A DNA stretch of 53,926 nucleotides from JALYQB01 sp035640155 (GTDB lineage Bacteria > Actinomycetota > Actinomycetes > Mycobacteriales > Pseudonocardiaceae): NCBI GenBank assembly GCA_035640155.1, contig DASQWR010000002.1, positions 1-53,926 of the forward strand. Direction: 5' to 3'. Each line of letters opens with the position of its first letter. Position 1 is the first letter of the stretch. Under the pieces are notes generated by a model, which was given only the letters and a program-made list of their open reading frames with translations, had not been told where the DNA came from and searched no databases. The position numbers were made by a program, and so were the translations under genes. Shown here piece by piece: positions 1-8,867 of this stretch.

Positions 1-1336
1 GGCTCGTCTCTTCCGTCCCGGTCAACGACTCCCAAGCCTGGTCCAGCAAGGCCGCCGCCGAACTGGCCATGCCGGCCCGAAATGCTCGGCCCCCAGCCTC
101 GGCAAGCAAGCGGGCCGCGCCCGACCTGTCGCCGGCATCCCGCAGCAGCGCCGCGGCCAACTGGCACCAATCACCGGGCAGTCCGGGATGGAGAAGCTGC
201 ACCGCATCGGCGGCCTGCCAGGCGAGCGATGCTCGATCGGCAGGCGTCAACTGGCACAGCAGCGCCTCCGCGGTCAGCGGATGCCGAAACGCGTACCAGT
301 CCGGGACCGGCTCATCGGCGGTCACGAGGCCTGCGGTGACTCCGGCCCGCAAGTGACTGAGCAGGTCGCCATCGTCGACACCGATGACCGCCTGAACCAC
401 CGACAGCGGGAACCGACGACCCAGCACGGCGGCGACTGATAACAGTCTCCTTCCCTGGCGCCCTAGCCGGTCGGCGCGCCGAGCAATGCTGAGCACCAGG
501 TTGCGGGGCACCTCGGTACGGGTCCCGTCAACCAGCCGCCAACCCTGGGCGTCCGCGACCAGTAGTCCATCATTGATCATGCCACGCAGGAGTTCCTCGA
601 CCACGAAGGGGTTGCCGGAGCTATCCTCCGACAGTCGGTCGACCACCTGATCTGGGATCTCGCCAGGCTCTGCCCTCACGTACAAGGCGACAAGCGCGTG
701 CACCTCATTGCGATCAAGCCGGTCCAGCTCGAGGAGTGTGCCACTCCCGCGCCGGGCAACGGTACGGGCGAGTTCCCATGCGCCGATCGGGTCGGTACGC
801 GCAGTCGCGAGCAGGACCGTAGGCTGCCGTTCGAGATTGTCGGCTAAGTACTCCACCGCAGCCAGCGTCTCGGGGTCGGCGTCCTGCAGATCCTCGAGGA
901 CGATCAGGCAGCCGGGACCGCAACCTGCTTCCGCCGTGAGCCGCAGGACTGCCTCGGCAAGCAGGACGGGGGAAGTGGTGTTGTCGTCAGGCTCGCCGTG
1001 GCTGCAGTCGGGAATCAGTCGACTCAGCACGCCCCGGTACGGACCGATCTGATTGTCTCCTGGCGGCTCGTCTGTGCGGAACAGGTGCAGCAGCGCTTCG
1101 GTGAGCGGCCGGAACGAAACTTTCGGACCAGTTGCGCTTCCGCGCCCACGTAGCACGCGCATTCCGCTGGCAAGGGCCCGGTTCGCGGACTCCAGAGCCA
1201 GCCGTGACTTGCCGATCCCATCTTCGCCAATCAGGAAGATCGCACGACCTCGCTGCCGGCGGGCGTCGCACATGGCCCGCTCCAGCGCTTCGAGCTCCTT
1301 GTCACGGCCGACTAGCGCGGATGGTTGGTCCAGCAT
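1..1336 (-). CDS. LuxR/AAA-type ATPase transcriptional regulator, N-terminal part (runs off left edge)
   Basis: Reading the minus strand from an ATG at 1336 gives an uninterrupted frame of about 445 codons still open at position 2, so only the N-terminal part is present. The protein starts with an AAA/NACHT-like module typical of large LuxR-family (LAL/MalT-like) regulators: VGRDKELEAL near residue 9, a Walker A motif GEDGIGKS (Lys43) and a Walker B-like segment CLIVLEDLQDAD near residue 143. Helical AAA-lid-like sequence follows (SGNPFVVEELLRG, AFRHPLTAEALL). In this family a C-terminal LuxR helix-turn-helix is expected, but it would lie outside the window. It is probably an ATP-dependent cytoplasmic regulator; the target is unknown. 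A bacterial guanylate-cyclase-type regulator with the same ATPase module is an alternative. Confidence 0.85.
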   Translation of the reverse strand, partial: MLDQPSALVGRDKELEALERAMCDARRQRGRAIFLIGEDGIGKSRLALESANRALASGMRVLRGRGSATGPKVSFRPLTEALLHLFRTDEPPGDNQIGPYRGVLSRLIPDCSHGEPDDNTTSPVLLAEAVLRLTAEAGCGPGCLIVLEDLQDADPETLAAVEYLADNLERQPTVLLATARTDPIGAWELARTVARRGSGTLLELDRLDRNEVHALVALYVRAEPGEIPDQVVDRLSEDSSGNPFVVEELLRGMINDGLLVADAQGWRLVDGTRTEVPRNLVLSIARRADRLGRQGRRLLSVAAVLGRRFPLSVVQAVIGVDDGDLLSHLRAGVTAGLVTADEPVPDWYAFRHPLTAEALLCQLTPADRASLAWQAADAVQLLHPGLPGDWCQLAAALLRDAGDRSGAARLLAEAGGRAFRAGMASSAAALLDQAWESLTGTEETS

Positions 1337-1375
1337 GATGCCCCCTGTAGATCGTGACTGTAGATGGATTGACGG

Positions 1376-1561
1376 TCATACTGATCTCCGCAGCAGCCGG
1401 ACCTCCGGTGCTTGGTGCTGGACGCTGCGCCCGCACTGGCCGCAGATGTCGTGAGCCTGGTGGTGCCAGGTGACCCCGCCGCAGCGGACGCAGTGCCCGG
1501 ATACGGGGACTGGCCGAGGGTCCCGGTGCAGTTCGACCTGGTAGGTGTGGGCTTCAGGCAT
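1376..1561 (-). CDS. small zinc-ribbon-like protein (61 aa)
   Basis: The ATG at 1561 overlaps the end of the upstream gene (stop at 1554) by 8 nt, which suggests translational coupling. The product has two CxxC pairs (CVRCGG and CGQCG) about 16 residues apart, the spacing of a small zinc ribbon, with conserved-looking His residues between them (WHHQAH). No family is recognised. It may bind zinc and act with the 89-aa protein encoded just upstream. The coupling and the cysteine pattern support a real gene; the function is unknown. Confidence 0.6.
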   Translation of the reverse strand: MPEAHTYQVELHRDPRPVPVSGHCVRCGGVTWHHQAHDICGQCGRSVQHQAPEVRLLRRSV

Positions 1562-1823
1562 GGGGGGACTCCTGACCGGCTCCGTGGTCGATGTCGTCGG
1601 CGGCGGCGGAGAGCTCCTCGGCGAGCGCCGCGACGAGTTCGCGCTCGCTGCTGGCCGTGCTGGGCAGCTCGTCCAGCCGGGTACGTAGCCATCGGGCCCA
1701 GGAGCGGCGGTCGGCGGCGAGGGCGGCTTCCACACCGGCGGTGACGGCGGCGGCGTCGGAGACGGCGCGGGCCGGGCCGGCTGCGGCGTGGGCTGCTTCT
1801 GCGATGACCAGGGGGATGCTCAC
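1554..1823 (-). CDS. hypothetical alanine-rich protein (89 aa)
   Basis: The GTG start at 1823 has a good GGAGG ribosome site six bases upstream. The product is mostly helical, Ala/Glu/Arg rich and without membrane segments (VIAEAAHAAAGPARAV, TRLDELPSTASSERELVAALAEELS). It overlaps the downstream zinc-ribbon gene by 8 nt, and its start overlaps the stop of a tiny upstream ORF (GTGA), so the three look like one transcript. I do not recognise the family; small conserved proteins of this kind are common next to regulators in actinomycetes. Confidence 0.6.
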   Translation of the reverse strand: MSIPLVIAEAAHAAAGPARAVSDAAAVTAGVEAALAADRRSWARWLRTRLDELPSTASSERELVAALAEELSAAADDIDHGAGQESPHA

Positions 1824-1906
1824 CGGGCACCTCCGGTAACAGTCAGGTTTCGATCCACATCGCCGTCTCGCGCAGCATCTTGGTGCATGTACTGTCTAGT
1901 GGTCAT
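1820..1906 (-). CDS. possible leader mini-ORF (28 aa) in a captured sigma-factor 5' region
   Basis: A short frame beginning GTG/ATG (1912 or 1906), preceded by an AGGGAGG-type ribosome site, runs to a TGA that overlaps the GTG of the 89-aa gene. Its first codons align with the first codons of the ECF sigma gene at 2968 (GTG-x-x-x-ACC-ACT-x-CAG pattern), and the sequence upstream is also similar. It looks like the 5' end of a duplicated sigma gene that now reads into a different operon. Whether it is translated is uncertain. Confidence 0.35.
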   Translation of the reverse strand: MTTRQYMHQDAARDGDVDRNLTVTGGAR

Positions 1907-1909
1907 GAC

Positions 1910-2043
1910 CACGGCAGCCTCCCTGATGGTCGTGGCGTAGAGCGAGAAAACCGTGCGCTTCGCGCGCTCGCCTCAGGGCCGGACCCGGAGGTTTGCATTG
2001 AGTCGGCACGCCGCTCGCACTGCCGTCCGCCACCGGTGCCGCC
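1910..2043 (-). repeat. diverged copy A of the ECF-sigma leader region
   Basis: From the ribosome site at about 1917-1925 to about 2043 this stretch resembles 2966-3112 upstream of the sigma gene. It includes a near-identical 25-base block CGCCTCAGGGCCGGACCC(C)GAGGTTTG at 1969-1994. In copy A the second arm of the inverted repeat is missing. The rest of 1913-2326 holds only this repeat and a transporter-gene scrap. Confidence 0.6.
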
Positions 2044-2078
2044 TGGCTCCTCGTCGCTTCGGGCGTTGACGTATCTGG

Positions 2079-2183
2079 CTTGCGCTTGAAGGTCACCTTG
2101 ACTGCTTGGTTGTCGGCACCTTGCTCGACCTTGTCGATATCCTCGTACCCCGCTGTGGAGGCGATGTTTAGCCAGGGCAGACG
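2079..2183 (-). pseudogene. fragment of an ABC-transporter peptide-type substrate-binding protein
   Basis: On the minus strand about 35 codons read IASTAGYEDIDKVEQGADNQ followed by KVTFK. This resembles the segment of family-5 (peptide/nickel) solute-binding proteins in which a 'STAGY(D/E)xIxSVEQGAD' stretch precedes a 'VTVTFKKPF' strand. Nothing on either side continues the protein, so it is a gene scrap left by rearrangement. The identification rests on this short motif only. Confidence 0.4.
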
Positions 2184-2326
2184 GTCCTGCTTTTTCTCGA
2201 TGGAGGGAAGTGGTACGGAGACGACCACGACGAAGCGGCACTGAGTAGTTAGAAGGCTTCCGCCATGAAGTGTCGGAGTGGGGCTGGCTGGTCTACGTCC
2301 GCCCGTGGGGCAGCACTTCATCGTAG

Positions 2327-2968
2327 TCAAACGGCCTGCAGGAGCCCACGCTCATCGACCGTTCGCCGGAGCTGCTCCAGGGCTCGCGCGCGCGTCGGCC
2401 CAATGCTGCCGATGGGGAGCCCGGTGATGTGGGCAACCTCGGTGTAAGGGCGGGGGTTGTCGGTGAACAGTGCCCGTAGGAGGGTCTGCCGGCGAGGTGG
2501 TAGCTCGGCAACGAGGTTCCGTACCACCTGCGTTGTGCAAGCGTCCATGACTTGTTGCTCGGGGCTTGAGGATGGGTCGGCGATGTCTTCTGCCACGGGG
2601 TCGGTAAGGGCCGGGGAGCGCTTGGCCTGGTAGAGGATGCGCAGGCATTCACGGCTGGCAACGGCGGCCAGCCATCCACCAAGGTGCTCCGGATATTGCA
2701 CCCTGTGCCAGTTCTCGGTTAGCCGCAGCCACGTCGCCTGAACCGCGTCATGAGCATCGGCGTCCTGTAGCCGGAACGAGCGCACCTTCGAGAAGACGAG
2801 CTTGTTGTACCGGCGCACGATCTCTTCCCAGGCAGCCGGGTCGCCGTGGCTGGCCCGCGACAGCAGATTCGTGGTGCTCGACGCTGTGGCCGTGGGGGGG
2901 TGAGTGGCGTCTCGACCAGTGATGTCGTCTCGGGCAGAGTCTATGGACTGCGTCGTTGTCGTGGGCAC
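2327..2968 (-). CDS. ECF-type RNA polymerase sigma factor (213 aa)
   Basis: The GTG at 2968 is chosen because AGGGAGG lies five bases upstream and the protein then begins just before region 2; the longer open frame upstream is non-coding leader. Region 2 is seen at residues ~35-110 (DPAAWEEIVRRYNKLVFS, HDAVQATWLRL, HLGGWLAAVASREC) and region 4 at ~150-205 (LPPRRQTLLRALF, YTEVAHITGLPIGSI). It should direct core polymerase to a dedicated promoter set. No anti-sigma gene is adjacent. A long inverted repeat lies 65-200 bases upstream, and the leader is duplicated in front of the next operon, which suggests leader or autoregulatory control. Confidence 0.88.
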   Translation of the reverse strand: MPTTTTQSIDSARDDITGRDATHPPTATASSTTNLLSRASHGDPAAWEEIVRRYNKLVFSKVRSFRLQDADAHDAVQATWLRLTENWHRVQYPEHLGGWLAAVASRECLRILYQAKRSPALTDPVAEDIADPSSSPEQQVMDACTTQVVRNLVAELPPRRQTLLRALFTDNPRPYTEVAHITGLPIGSIGPTRARALEQLRRTVDERGLLQAV

Positions 2969-3032
2969 GACAACCTCCCTGGAGTCCTCGCTGGTATGCC
3001 TGGAGGTAGCCAAGTCGTTCGTGCCGTGCGCT

Positions 3033-3170
3033 CGCCTCAGGGCCGGACCCCGAGGTTTGGCATCGGCCGGCACGCAGGTCCGACTGCCGCTCGCCGTCGA
3101 CGCCGCCAGGGAGTGCACACGGTCCGCAGCCCCGTACAGCGGCAAAACCTCGGGGTCTGGCCCTGAGGCG
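3033..3170. repeat. 138-bp inverted-repeat element (26-bp arms) upstream of the ECF sigma gene
   Basis: The left arm 3033-3058 and right arm 3145-3170 are inverted copies over 26 bases with a single mismatch. They enclose about 86 bases and lie between the divergent sigma (minus) and LuxR (plus) genes. As RNA it would form a very stable hairpin; as DNA it resembles the ends of a tiny non-autonomous element (MITE). No clear target duplication is visible. One arm recurs at 1969-1994. The remainder of 2969-3423 shows nothing else recognisable. Confidence 0.75.
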
Positions 3171-3423
3171 ACGCCGTGGCCTCGCCCGCACTCTGGGCTC
3201 GTCTGGATCCGGGAAGGGGAGACTGATGAGCGTGATCGGGCAACTCCGTCCTGGTCCCGGCGCGTCCCGGCGGCGGCCTCGAGGCCGCCGATGCGCTTGG
3301 CGAGGCACCTCGCGGTGGGTCCGTGACGTCCGGTTCGGATCCCTGGTCGGCGTGGCATTCTTAGCCCAGGAGCACCCATCACCGAGGGTCCGACGCCGGG
3401 GACGAGGACGAGGACGAAACCCC

Positions 3424-6207
3424 ATGTTGCTGGAGCGCGACACGGAGGTGGCAGCCGTCGCGGCTCGGGTGAACGCGGTGGCCGCCGGTGGCGGTGGTGT
3501 GGTGTGGATCGAGGGACCTGCCGGGATCGGGAAGACCCGGCTGCTCGACGAGGCCCGGGAACGCGCTGGTGTGGCCGGTCTGCGGGTGCTGGCTGCGCGG
3601 GCCAGTGAGCTGGAACGTGAGTTCACCTTCGGCGTGGTCCGTAGCCTGTTCGAGCCGGCGCTCGCCGCGGTGGCGCCGGCCGAGCGGGATGTGCTGCTGT
3701 CCGGGGCGGCCCGGTTGGCCACCCCCGTCATCACCTTGGAGCGCCTGGACACCGGCACCGAGACCGCCTCGTTGGCGAGCTTGCACGGCCTGTACTGGCT
3801 GATCGCGAACCTTGCCGAGCAGCGGCCGTTGCTGCTGGTGGTCGATGACGCGCATTGGTCCGACGCACCGTCGCTACAAGCACTGGCGTACCTGGGCCGG
3901 CGGATCGCCGATCTCCAGGTCGGGTTGGTGATCGCGTCCCGGCCGCCGGATCCGATGGCCGACACCTCGCTGGTCGAGGCGTTGCGGGACGAGCCGGTGA
4001 CCGTTGTGCTGCACCCGCAGCCGCTGGGCCGGCGGAGCTCTGATGCCCTGGTGCGCACGACGCTCGGCGAGAACGCCGAGGACAGCTTCTGCGCCGCCTG
4101 CTATGAGGCCAGCGGCGGGAATCCGCTGCTGCTCGATGCTCTCGTGCGCGCCGTCGCGTCCTCTGGTGTTCCGCCGGATACCGCCGGGGTCGCCGCCATC
4201 TCCGAGCGGGCCCCGGCGATCGTGGCGACGTTCGTCCTGCCCCGGCTGCGTCAGCTGCCACCCCAGGCGGGGGCGGTGGCGCGGGCGGTAGCAGTGTTGG
4301 GCCGGGATGCGCAGCTGCGTCACGTCGCCGCCCTGGCCGACCTCGATCCGGTGGTTGCCGCCGAGGCCGCCGAGGCGCTGAGCACCGCCCAGCTCCTTGC
4401 CCCGGGCCGACCGCTGGCCTTCGCACACCCGCTGATCGAGGAGGCGATCGCAGAGCGGATGCTGGCACCTGAGCGCCACCGCGGGCACCGCCGCGCCGCC
4501 GGGCTGCTCGCCGCGGAGAGCGCCGCGCCGGAGCTCGTCGCGGCGCATCTGCTGACCACGGAGACGTTGGGCGACCCCTGGGTCGTGGATCAGCTCCGTG
4601 TCGCGGCGCGGACCGCACTGGCCAAGGGCGCCCCGCAGGCCGCGGTCAGTTACCTGCGGCGTGCGCTCGACGAACCGCCCGAGGCGCGGACGCGACCGGA
4701 GGTGCTCTTCGAGCTCGGCGCGGCGACGATCCGGATCTCCTACTCCGACGGGCTGGCGTTGCTGGAGGAGGCTTTCGCGGCGACTTCCGACGCGTCGGTG
4801 CGGGCTCAGGTTGCGCTTGAGATGGCTCGCTCGCTGCGGGTCACGCTCGACTACGGCCGCGCGCTGAGCGTGCTCGAAGACGCCATCACCGCACTCGGGG
4901 AGAGGAATCCGGAGCTGCGGCTGGAGCTGGAGGCCGAGGTGGTGGGGCTGGCTCGCCGTGATCCCACCCGGCGGGCACTGGCCGCGCAACGGGCACTCGA
5001 ACTCCAGGCGACTGCACCTCGAACGAGCCGCGCCGGTGCCACCCTGCTCGCCGACATGGCGCTGGACGCCCTGCAAGACCCGGACGCCGCGACGCGGGCG
5101 ACCGAACTCGCCGAGGAAGCGTTGGCCCGCACCCTGGCGCGGGAAGTGCCCGACGCAGGCGTCCTGCTGCCCGCCACCATGGTCCTCATCGCGGTCGACC
5201 GTCTCGAGCCCGTGCTGGCCGGGTGTGACGCCGCCATCGCCAGTGCCCGCCAGCGCGGCTCGATCGCCGACTTCGCGTCCGCCAGCGTGCTGCGGGCGCA
5301 GGCACGTTACCTGCAGGGCATGCTCGTCGAGGCGGAGGCCGACGCGCGGTTGGCCGACGAGCTCGCCGCCGAGCACGCGGTGCTGGTCGCCCGCCGCTAC
5401 ACCCAGGCCTGGCTGGTGATCACCCTGGTCGAACGTGGCCGGTACGACGAGGCTGACACGTCGCTGCGCGACAGTGGTGTCGCACCGACGCTGGCCTTCC
5501 TGCTCGATGCCCGCGGTCGGCTGCGGCTGGCCCAGGGCAGGGTGGCAGAGGCGTTGGACGACTTCGCCGCGTGTGGCCGCCGGCTCGACCGCCGGGGCAT
5601 GCTCCACCCCGGGCTGGTCCCGTGGCGCGCGCACGCGGCACTGGCGTCGTACCGGCTCGGCCGGGTGGAGGAAGCGCGCCGGCTCGTCGCGGACGCGGTC
5701 ACCTCCGCCCGGCGTTATGACTGTCCTCGCGCCCTTGGGGTCGCGTTGCGGGTCCGCGGACTCGTCGACGGATCGGTGCCGACGCTGCGCGAGGCGACCG
5801 CGGTGCTGGAGGGCATCCCGGCCCGGCTCGAGCTGGCCCGGGCGGTGGTGGACCTTGGCGCTGCGCTGCGTCGAGCTAACCAGCGCGTGGCGGCCCGTGA
5901 GGCGTTGCAGCGCGGGATGGAACTAGCGCACCGGTGCGGTGCCGACGCCCTCGTCGACCAGGCCCGCAGTGAGCTCGCCGCCACCGGTGCCCGCCCGCGC
6001 ACCTTCGTGCGTACCGGTGTCGACGCGTTGACCCCGAGTGAACGCCGGGTGGCCCAGCTGGCCGCCGACGGGTTGACCAACCGCGACATCGCCCAGGCCC
6101 TGTTCGTCACCACCAAGACCGTCGAGACCCACCTCGGCAGCGCCTATCGCAAGCTCACGATCACCAACCGCGCCGGCATCATCGCCGCGCTCGCGGCTGC
6201 CCACTGA
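3424..6207 (+). CDS. large LuxR-family ATPase regulator (LAL type, 927 aa)
   Basis: The ATG at 3424 is preferred over the upstream in-frame ATG at 3226 because LLERDTEVAAV is the usual start of this family. Walker A EGPAGIGKTR lies at residues 30-39 and Walker B LLLVVDDAHW near residue 140, followed by a long TPR-like helical region (residues ~400-830). A C-terminal LuxR helix-turn-helix covers residues ~860-925 (LTPSERRVAQLAADGLTNRDIAQALF, VETHLGSAYRKL). The family senses an inducer or partner protein through the helical repeats and activates transcription in an ATP-dependent way. The 13-base gap to the membrane-protein gene downstream suggests one operon and a possible shared function. The ligand is unknown. 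Confidence 0.92.
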   Translation: MLLERDTEVAAVAARVNAVAAGGGGVVWIEGPAGIGKTRLLDEARERAGVAGLRVLAARASELEREFTFGVVRSLFEPALAAVAPAERDVLLSGAARLATPVITLERLDTGTETASLASLHGLYWLIANLAEQRPLLLVVDDAHWSDAPSLQALAYLGRRIADLQVGLVIASRPPDPMADTSLVEALRDEPVTVVLHPQPLGRRSSDALVRTTLGENAEDSFCAACYEASGGNPLLLDALVRAVASSGVPPDTAGVAAISERAPAIVATFVLPRLRQLPPQAGAVARAVAVLGRDAQLRHVAALADLDPVVAAEAAEALSTAQLLAPGRPLAFAHPLIEEAIAERMLAPERHRGHRRAAGLLAAESAAPELVAAHLLTTETLGDPWVVDQLRVAARTALAKGAPQAAVSYLRRALDEPPEARTRPEVLFELGAATIRISYSDGLALLEEAFAATSDASVRAQVALEMARSLRVTLDYGRALSVLEDAITALGERNPELRLELEAEVVGLARRDPTRRALAAQRALELQATAPRTSRAGATLLADMALDALQDPDAATRATELAEEALARTLAREVPDAGVLLPATMVLIAVDRLEPVLAGCDAAIASARQRGSIADFASASVLRAQARYLQGMLVEAEADARLADELAAEHAVLVARRYTQAWLVITLVERGRYDEADTSLRDSGVAPTLAFLLDARGRLRLAQGRVAEALDDFAACGRRLDRRGMLHPGLVPWRAHAALASYRLGRVEEARRLVADAVTSARRYDCPRALGVALRVRGLVDGSVPTLREATAVLEGIPARLELARAVVDLGAALRRANQRVAAREALQRGMELAHRCGADALVDQARSELAATGARPRTFVRTGVDALTPSERRVAQLAADGLTNRDIAQALFVTTKTVETHLGSAYRKLTITNRAGIIAALAAAH

Positions 6208-6219
6208 AGGGGGCTGACA

Positions 6220-7095
6220 ATGACCAACACCAGGACCAACACCAGCACCGCGTCGATCCAGCCGACGACAAGATTCATGTGGCGGCTGGGCGCGGCCACC
6301 ATGAGCGTGTCGGCCGGCGCGGCGATCCTGCTGATACCGCTGGCCGAACGGACCGCAGACTTCTTCGCCTGGACCATCGCGGTGCCCGCCTCCGCAGCGT
6401 TCATCGGCCTGTTCTACCTCGCCTTGGCCGTCATGGCGGTACTGGCTCTCCGGCAGCCGTGGTGGGCACCGGCCCGCGCGGTGGTGGTGGTGCCGGCCTT
6501 CGTGTTCGTCCCGCTCGTGCTGGTCACCACGTTGCTCCACCTGGACAAGTTCCACCTGTTCAGCGGCGGCGCGGCGGCTCGGGCGATGGCCTGGATCTGG
6601 TTGGTGATCTACATCGTCACGGCCCCCGCGTTCGTGCTCGGCTTCCGGCGGCAACGCCAGGAACCCGGGGGTGATCCACCGCGGACCGCTCCACCGCCCC
6701 AGTGGGCGCGGGGAGCCCTCGGTGGGCTCGCGATCGTGCTCACCCTGGAGGGTCTGGCGTTGTTCGTGGCGCCATCGTTCGGGACGTCACTGTGGCCGTG
6801 GGCGCTGACCCCGCTCACCGCGCGGATGATCGGTGTCACCCTGATCAGCGTCGCGCTGCTGGCCGCCGCCGTCATCCAAACCGGCGATCGGATAACCGGG
6901 CGGATTGCCGCCATCGGCCTGCTCACCTTCGGGGTCACCGCCCTCGCCGTGGTGGCTCGATACAGCGGCCAGGTGATCTGGAGCCGTCCGTCGGCCCTGG
7001 CCTACCTCGCGGTAGCGATCGCCCTGGCCGTCGTCGCCGTCGCCATGCTTCCCCGCTCCGGCTCCCCTCGTCGCTCGACGGCCGCCATCGATTAG
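6220..7095 (+). CDS. multi-pass membrane protein of unknown function (291 aa)
   Basis: The ATG at 6220 follows the stop of the LuxR-type regulator by 13 bases, with GGGGG nearby as a weak ribosome site. About eight hydrophobic segments are visible (for example residues ~26-42, 50-78, 87-108, 121-141, 167-186, 200-220, 228-246, 254-275), with an Arg/Pro-rich cytosolic loop in the middle. No catalytic motif or transporter signature is recognised. Co-transcription with the regulator makes it a candidate sensor or target. The following 245 bases (7096-7340) show no gene. Confidence 0.75.
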   Translation: MTNTRTNTSTASIQPTTRFMWRLGAATMSVSAGAAILLIPLAERTADFFAWTIAVPASAAFIGLFYLALAVMAVLALRQPWWAPARAVVVVPAFVFVPLVLVTTLLHLDKFHLFSGGAAARAMAWIWLVIYIVTAPAFVLGFRRQRQEPGGDPPRTAPPPQWARGALGGLAIVLTLEGLALFVAPSFGTSLWPWALTPLTARMIGVTLISVALLAAAVIQTGDRITGRIAAIGLLTFGVTALAVVARYSGQVIWSRPSALAYLAVAIALAVVAVAMLPRSGSPRRSTAAID

Positions 7096-7340
7096 CGCAT
7101 CCGCCAACCGCGACCGGCTCTACCGCAACCGACGTCATAGACACGACGGTCGGACCCGATCTGTCCCACGAACGGAAACCATGATCAAAATGGCAAGGCT
7201 GTAGTTAACACCTCTCTCGACCACCGGCGGGGGCACGGTCTGGCGCTAGGACTCACCAACTCCTGGCGACGCGAGTGCTCACCCACTGGCGGCTACCGGC
7301 ACCGGAGCTTGCCCTACTCAACCCCGGTAGCTCCCATTAG

Positions 7341-8538
7341 GCGGTGGCGAGGGTGATGCGGAGGCGGGCGCGGAGATCGGTACTTCCGGGAGGTTGGCGT
7401 GGGGTTCGGCGAGGCGGTTCAGGTGCGCAGGTAGTGGGTGATGCGGCCGGAGCGTGGGGGACCCGCCCAGTCCAGGGCCTGGGTACCGAGGGCGACGGCT
7501 TCGAGGGGGTCTCCGGTGACCATGATCAGGCTGGCGTGGTGGAGTTGGGCGTCGGTGCGGTCGCGGCCGTCGGGGCGGGTGGTGACGGAGGTGGTCAACC
7601 GGTGGCGGGTCTCACCGATGTACTGGCCGTGCATGCCCAGCTCCCACAGCACGCTCCCGCTGAAGCCGAGGTGGCGGGACTCGGTGTAGGAGGCCATCCA
7701 CGGTGGGTCCTCGGTGGGCCGGGCGTGGCTGAACGCCTCGGGTGTCCGGATCACCGCACCAGGAGACTTGCTCGGCCATCGAGCACAACACCTGGGCGCG
7801 CAGGTGCCAGTCCCCGGCTTCCTCGGCACAGGCCAGGGCGAAGCGGTAGGCTCGCTCCGCGTCGTTGTAGGCGAAGTCGTCATACGCCATATAGCCAGCG
7901 GTTTCGGCGAACGAGCCCACCCCGGTGAGCAGCTCGCCGCGGAGCGGCCCGGGGCAGCGGGCGCCCAGCAGCTCAGCGCAGTAGCGCAGCTGCGCCGTCA
8001 CGGCCTCACGCATCAGCCCGCCGCCGTAGCGGGCGTCCCAGCTCTTGAACGCCTCGTCGATGGCCGCGCACCTGGGTGATGTGGTCCATGCTCACCACGG
8101 ACGGAATCCGGGCGGGTTGGGTGGGCGCGAGCAGCTCCAGCAGTGCCGCCGGGCCAGCCACCGCCGCAGCACCAACTCCTAGGCCGGCTCGGATGAAGTG
8201 CTGACGATCCACGCCCCTCACCCTAGTGCGGCTGCGCCTCGGACGCCGGAAACCCAGCTCCGCGTCGGTGGCCACCCCCAGTACCGCCCGGAACCCTGCC
8301 CGCCGGATTAGGTCCTGTGGCCAGTGGATCCTGCCCTGCTCCAGTTTGCCGATATAGTTTGTCTCCAATTTGAGACCTGGTGGTTCTCGGTGTGCTCGAA
8401 CAGCCAGTCGTTGACCAACTCGGCCAGTTCCTGGCGCGACAGGCAGTCACCACTGGCATGCGGTGACTCGGCGTTCTCCCGCGCCCGGCGCAGCGCATCA
8501 TTCGGCTCGGCCACAACCCGTCCCTCCCGCCTCGACAT
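7341..8538 (-). pseudogene. decayed XRE-family regulator with TPR-like C-terminus
   Basis: Pieces of one protein are spread over several minus-strand frames. The N-terminal part (8538-8365) reads LSRQELAELVNDWLFEHT. After a frame change it continues with NYIGKLEQGRIHWPQ and LLAPTQPARIPSVVSMDHITQV. A second frame change occurs near 8070, then REAVTAQLRYCAELLGARC and FALACAEEAGDWHLRAQVL. Near 7755 there is an internal loss plus frame change into EAFSHARPTEDPPWM and TGDPLEAVALGTQALD. A C-terminal scrap ends at 7341. Intact relatives are XRE regulators of roughly 430 residues, like the one at 11768. At least three indels and a missing block make this a real pseudogene rather than a single error. 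Confidence 0.8.
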
Positions 8539-8816
8539 GATCAGTGCAGCCTGTCACGAATCGTCACCGCCTCACCACCCACTCGGCCGGACGACCCGCA
8601 GTCCTCCCTCAGTCCTCCCCGACTTCCTCCCCTGAGCGGGCGGAAGCGATGCTGTTTTCGGCTGTTGGGGCGCCTGAGTAACGCGGAATCGGGCTGCCTC
8701 GACCCTAAGCAACTGATGGCCGTTGCCGTGGCGGCCTGTGGGCAGGTCCACGTCCGTGACTACGGACTGCTCGCACCGACGCTCGCCCGGCCCCGGCCTT
8801 GGGTGAAGGCTACGAG
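8539..8816. other. intergenic region without a recognisable gene
   Basis: This stretch separates the dead XRE gene from the copper operon. I see no coding frame with family resemblance and no strong terminator. The last bases lead into the CsoR operator. Confidence 0.5.
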
Positions 8817-8839
8817 GTACACTAGGGGGGTATAGTGTC
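8817..8839 (+). promoter_or_regulatory. CsoR operator and promoter of the copper operon
   Basis: The sequence has the pseudo-palindrome ACACTA (8819-8824) - GGGGGG - TA - TAGTGT (8833-8838), the G-tract-centred arrangement bound by Cu(I) sensors of the CsoR family. It lies about 30 bases before csoR, and TATAGT at 8831-8836 could be the -10 hexamer. Repression by apo-CsoR and release on Cu(I) binding is the expected mode for this family. Confidence 0.75.
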
Positions 8840-8867
8840 AGCACGAGTACCGGAGGAGACGACGTCG

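Noticed and set aside
3226..3423. Upstream start for the LuxR-type regulator giving 66 more residues
   Set aside because: The extra sequence is Arg-rich and unlike any domain; family members start at MLLERDTEVA.
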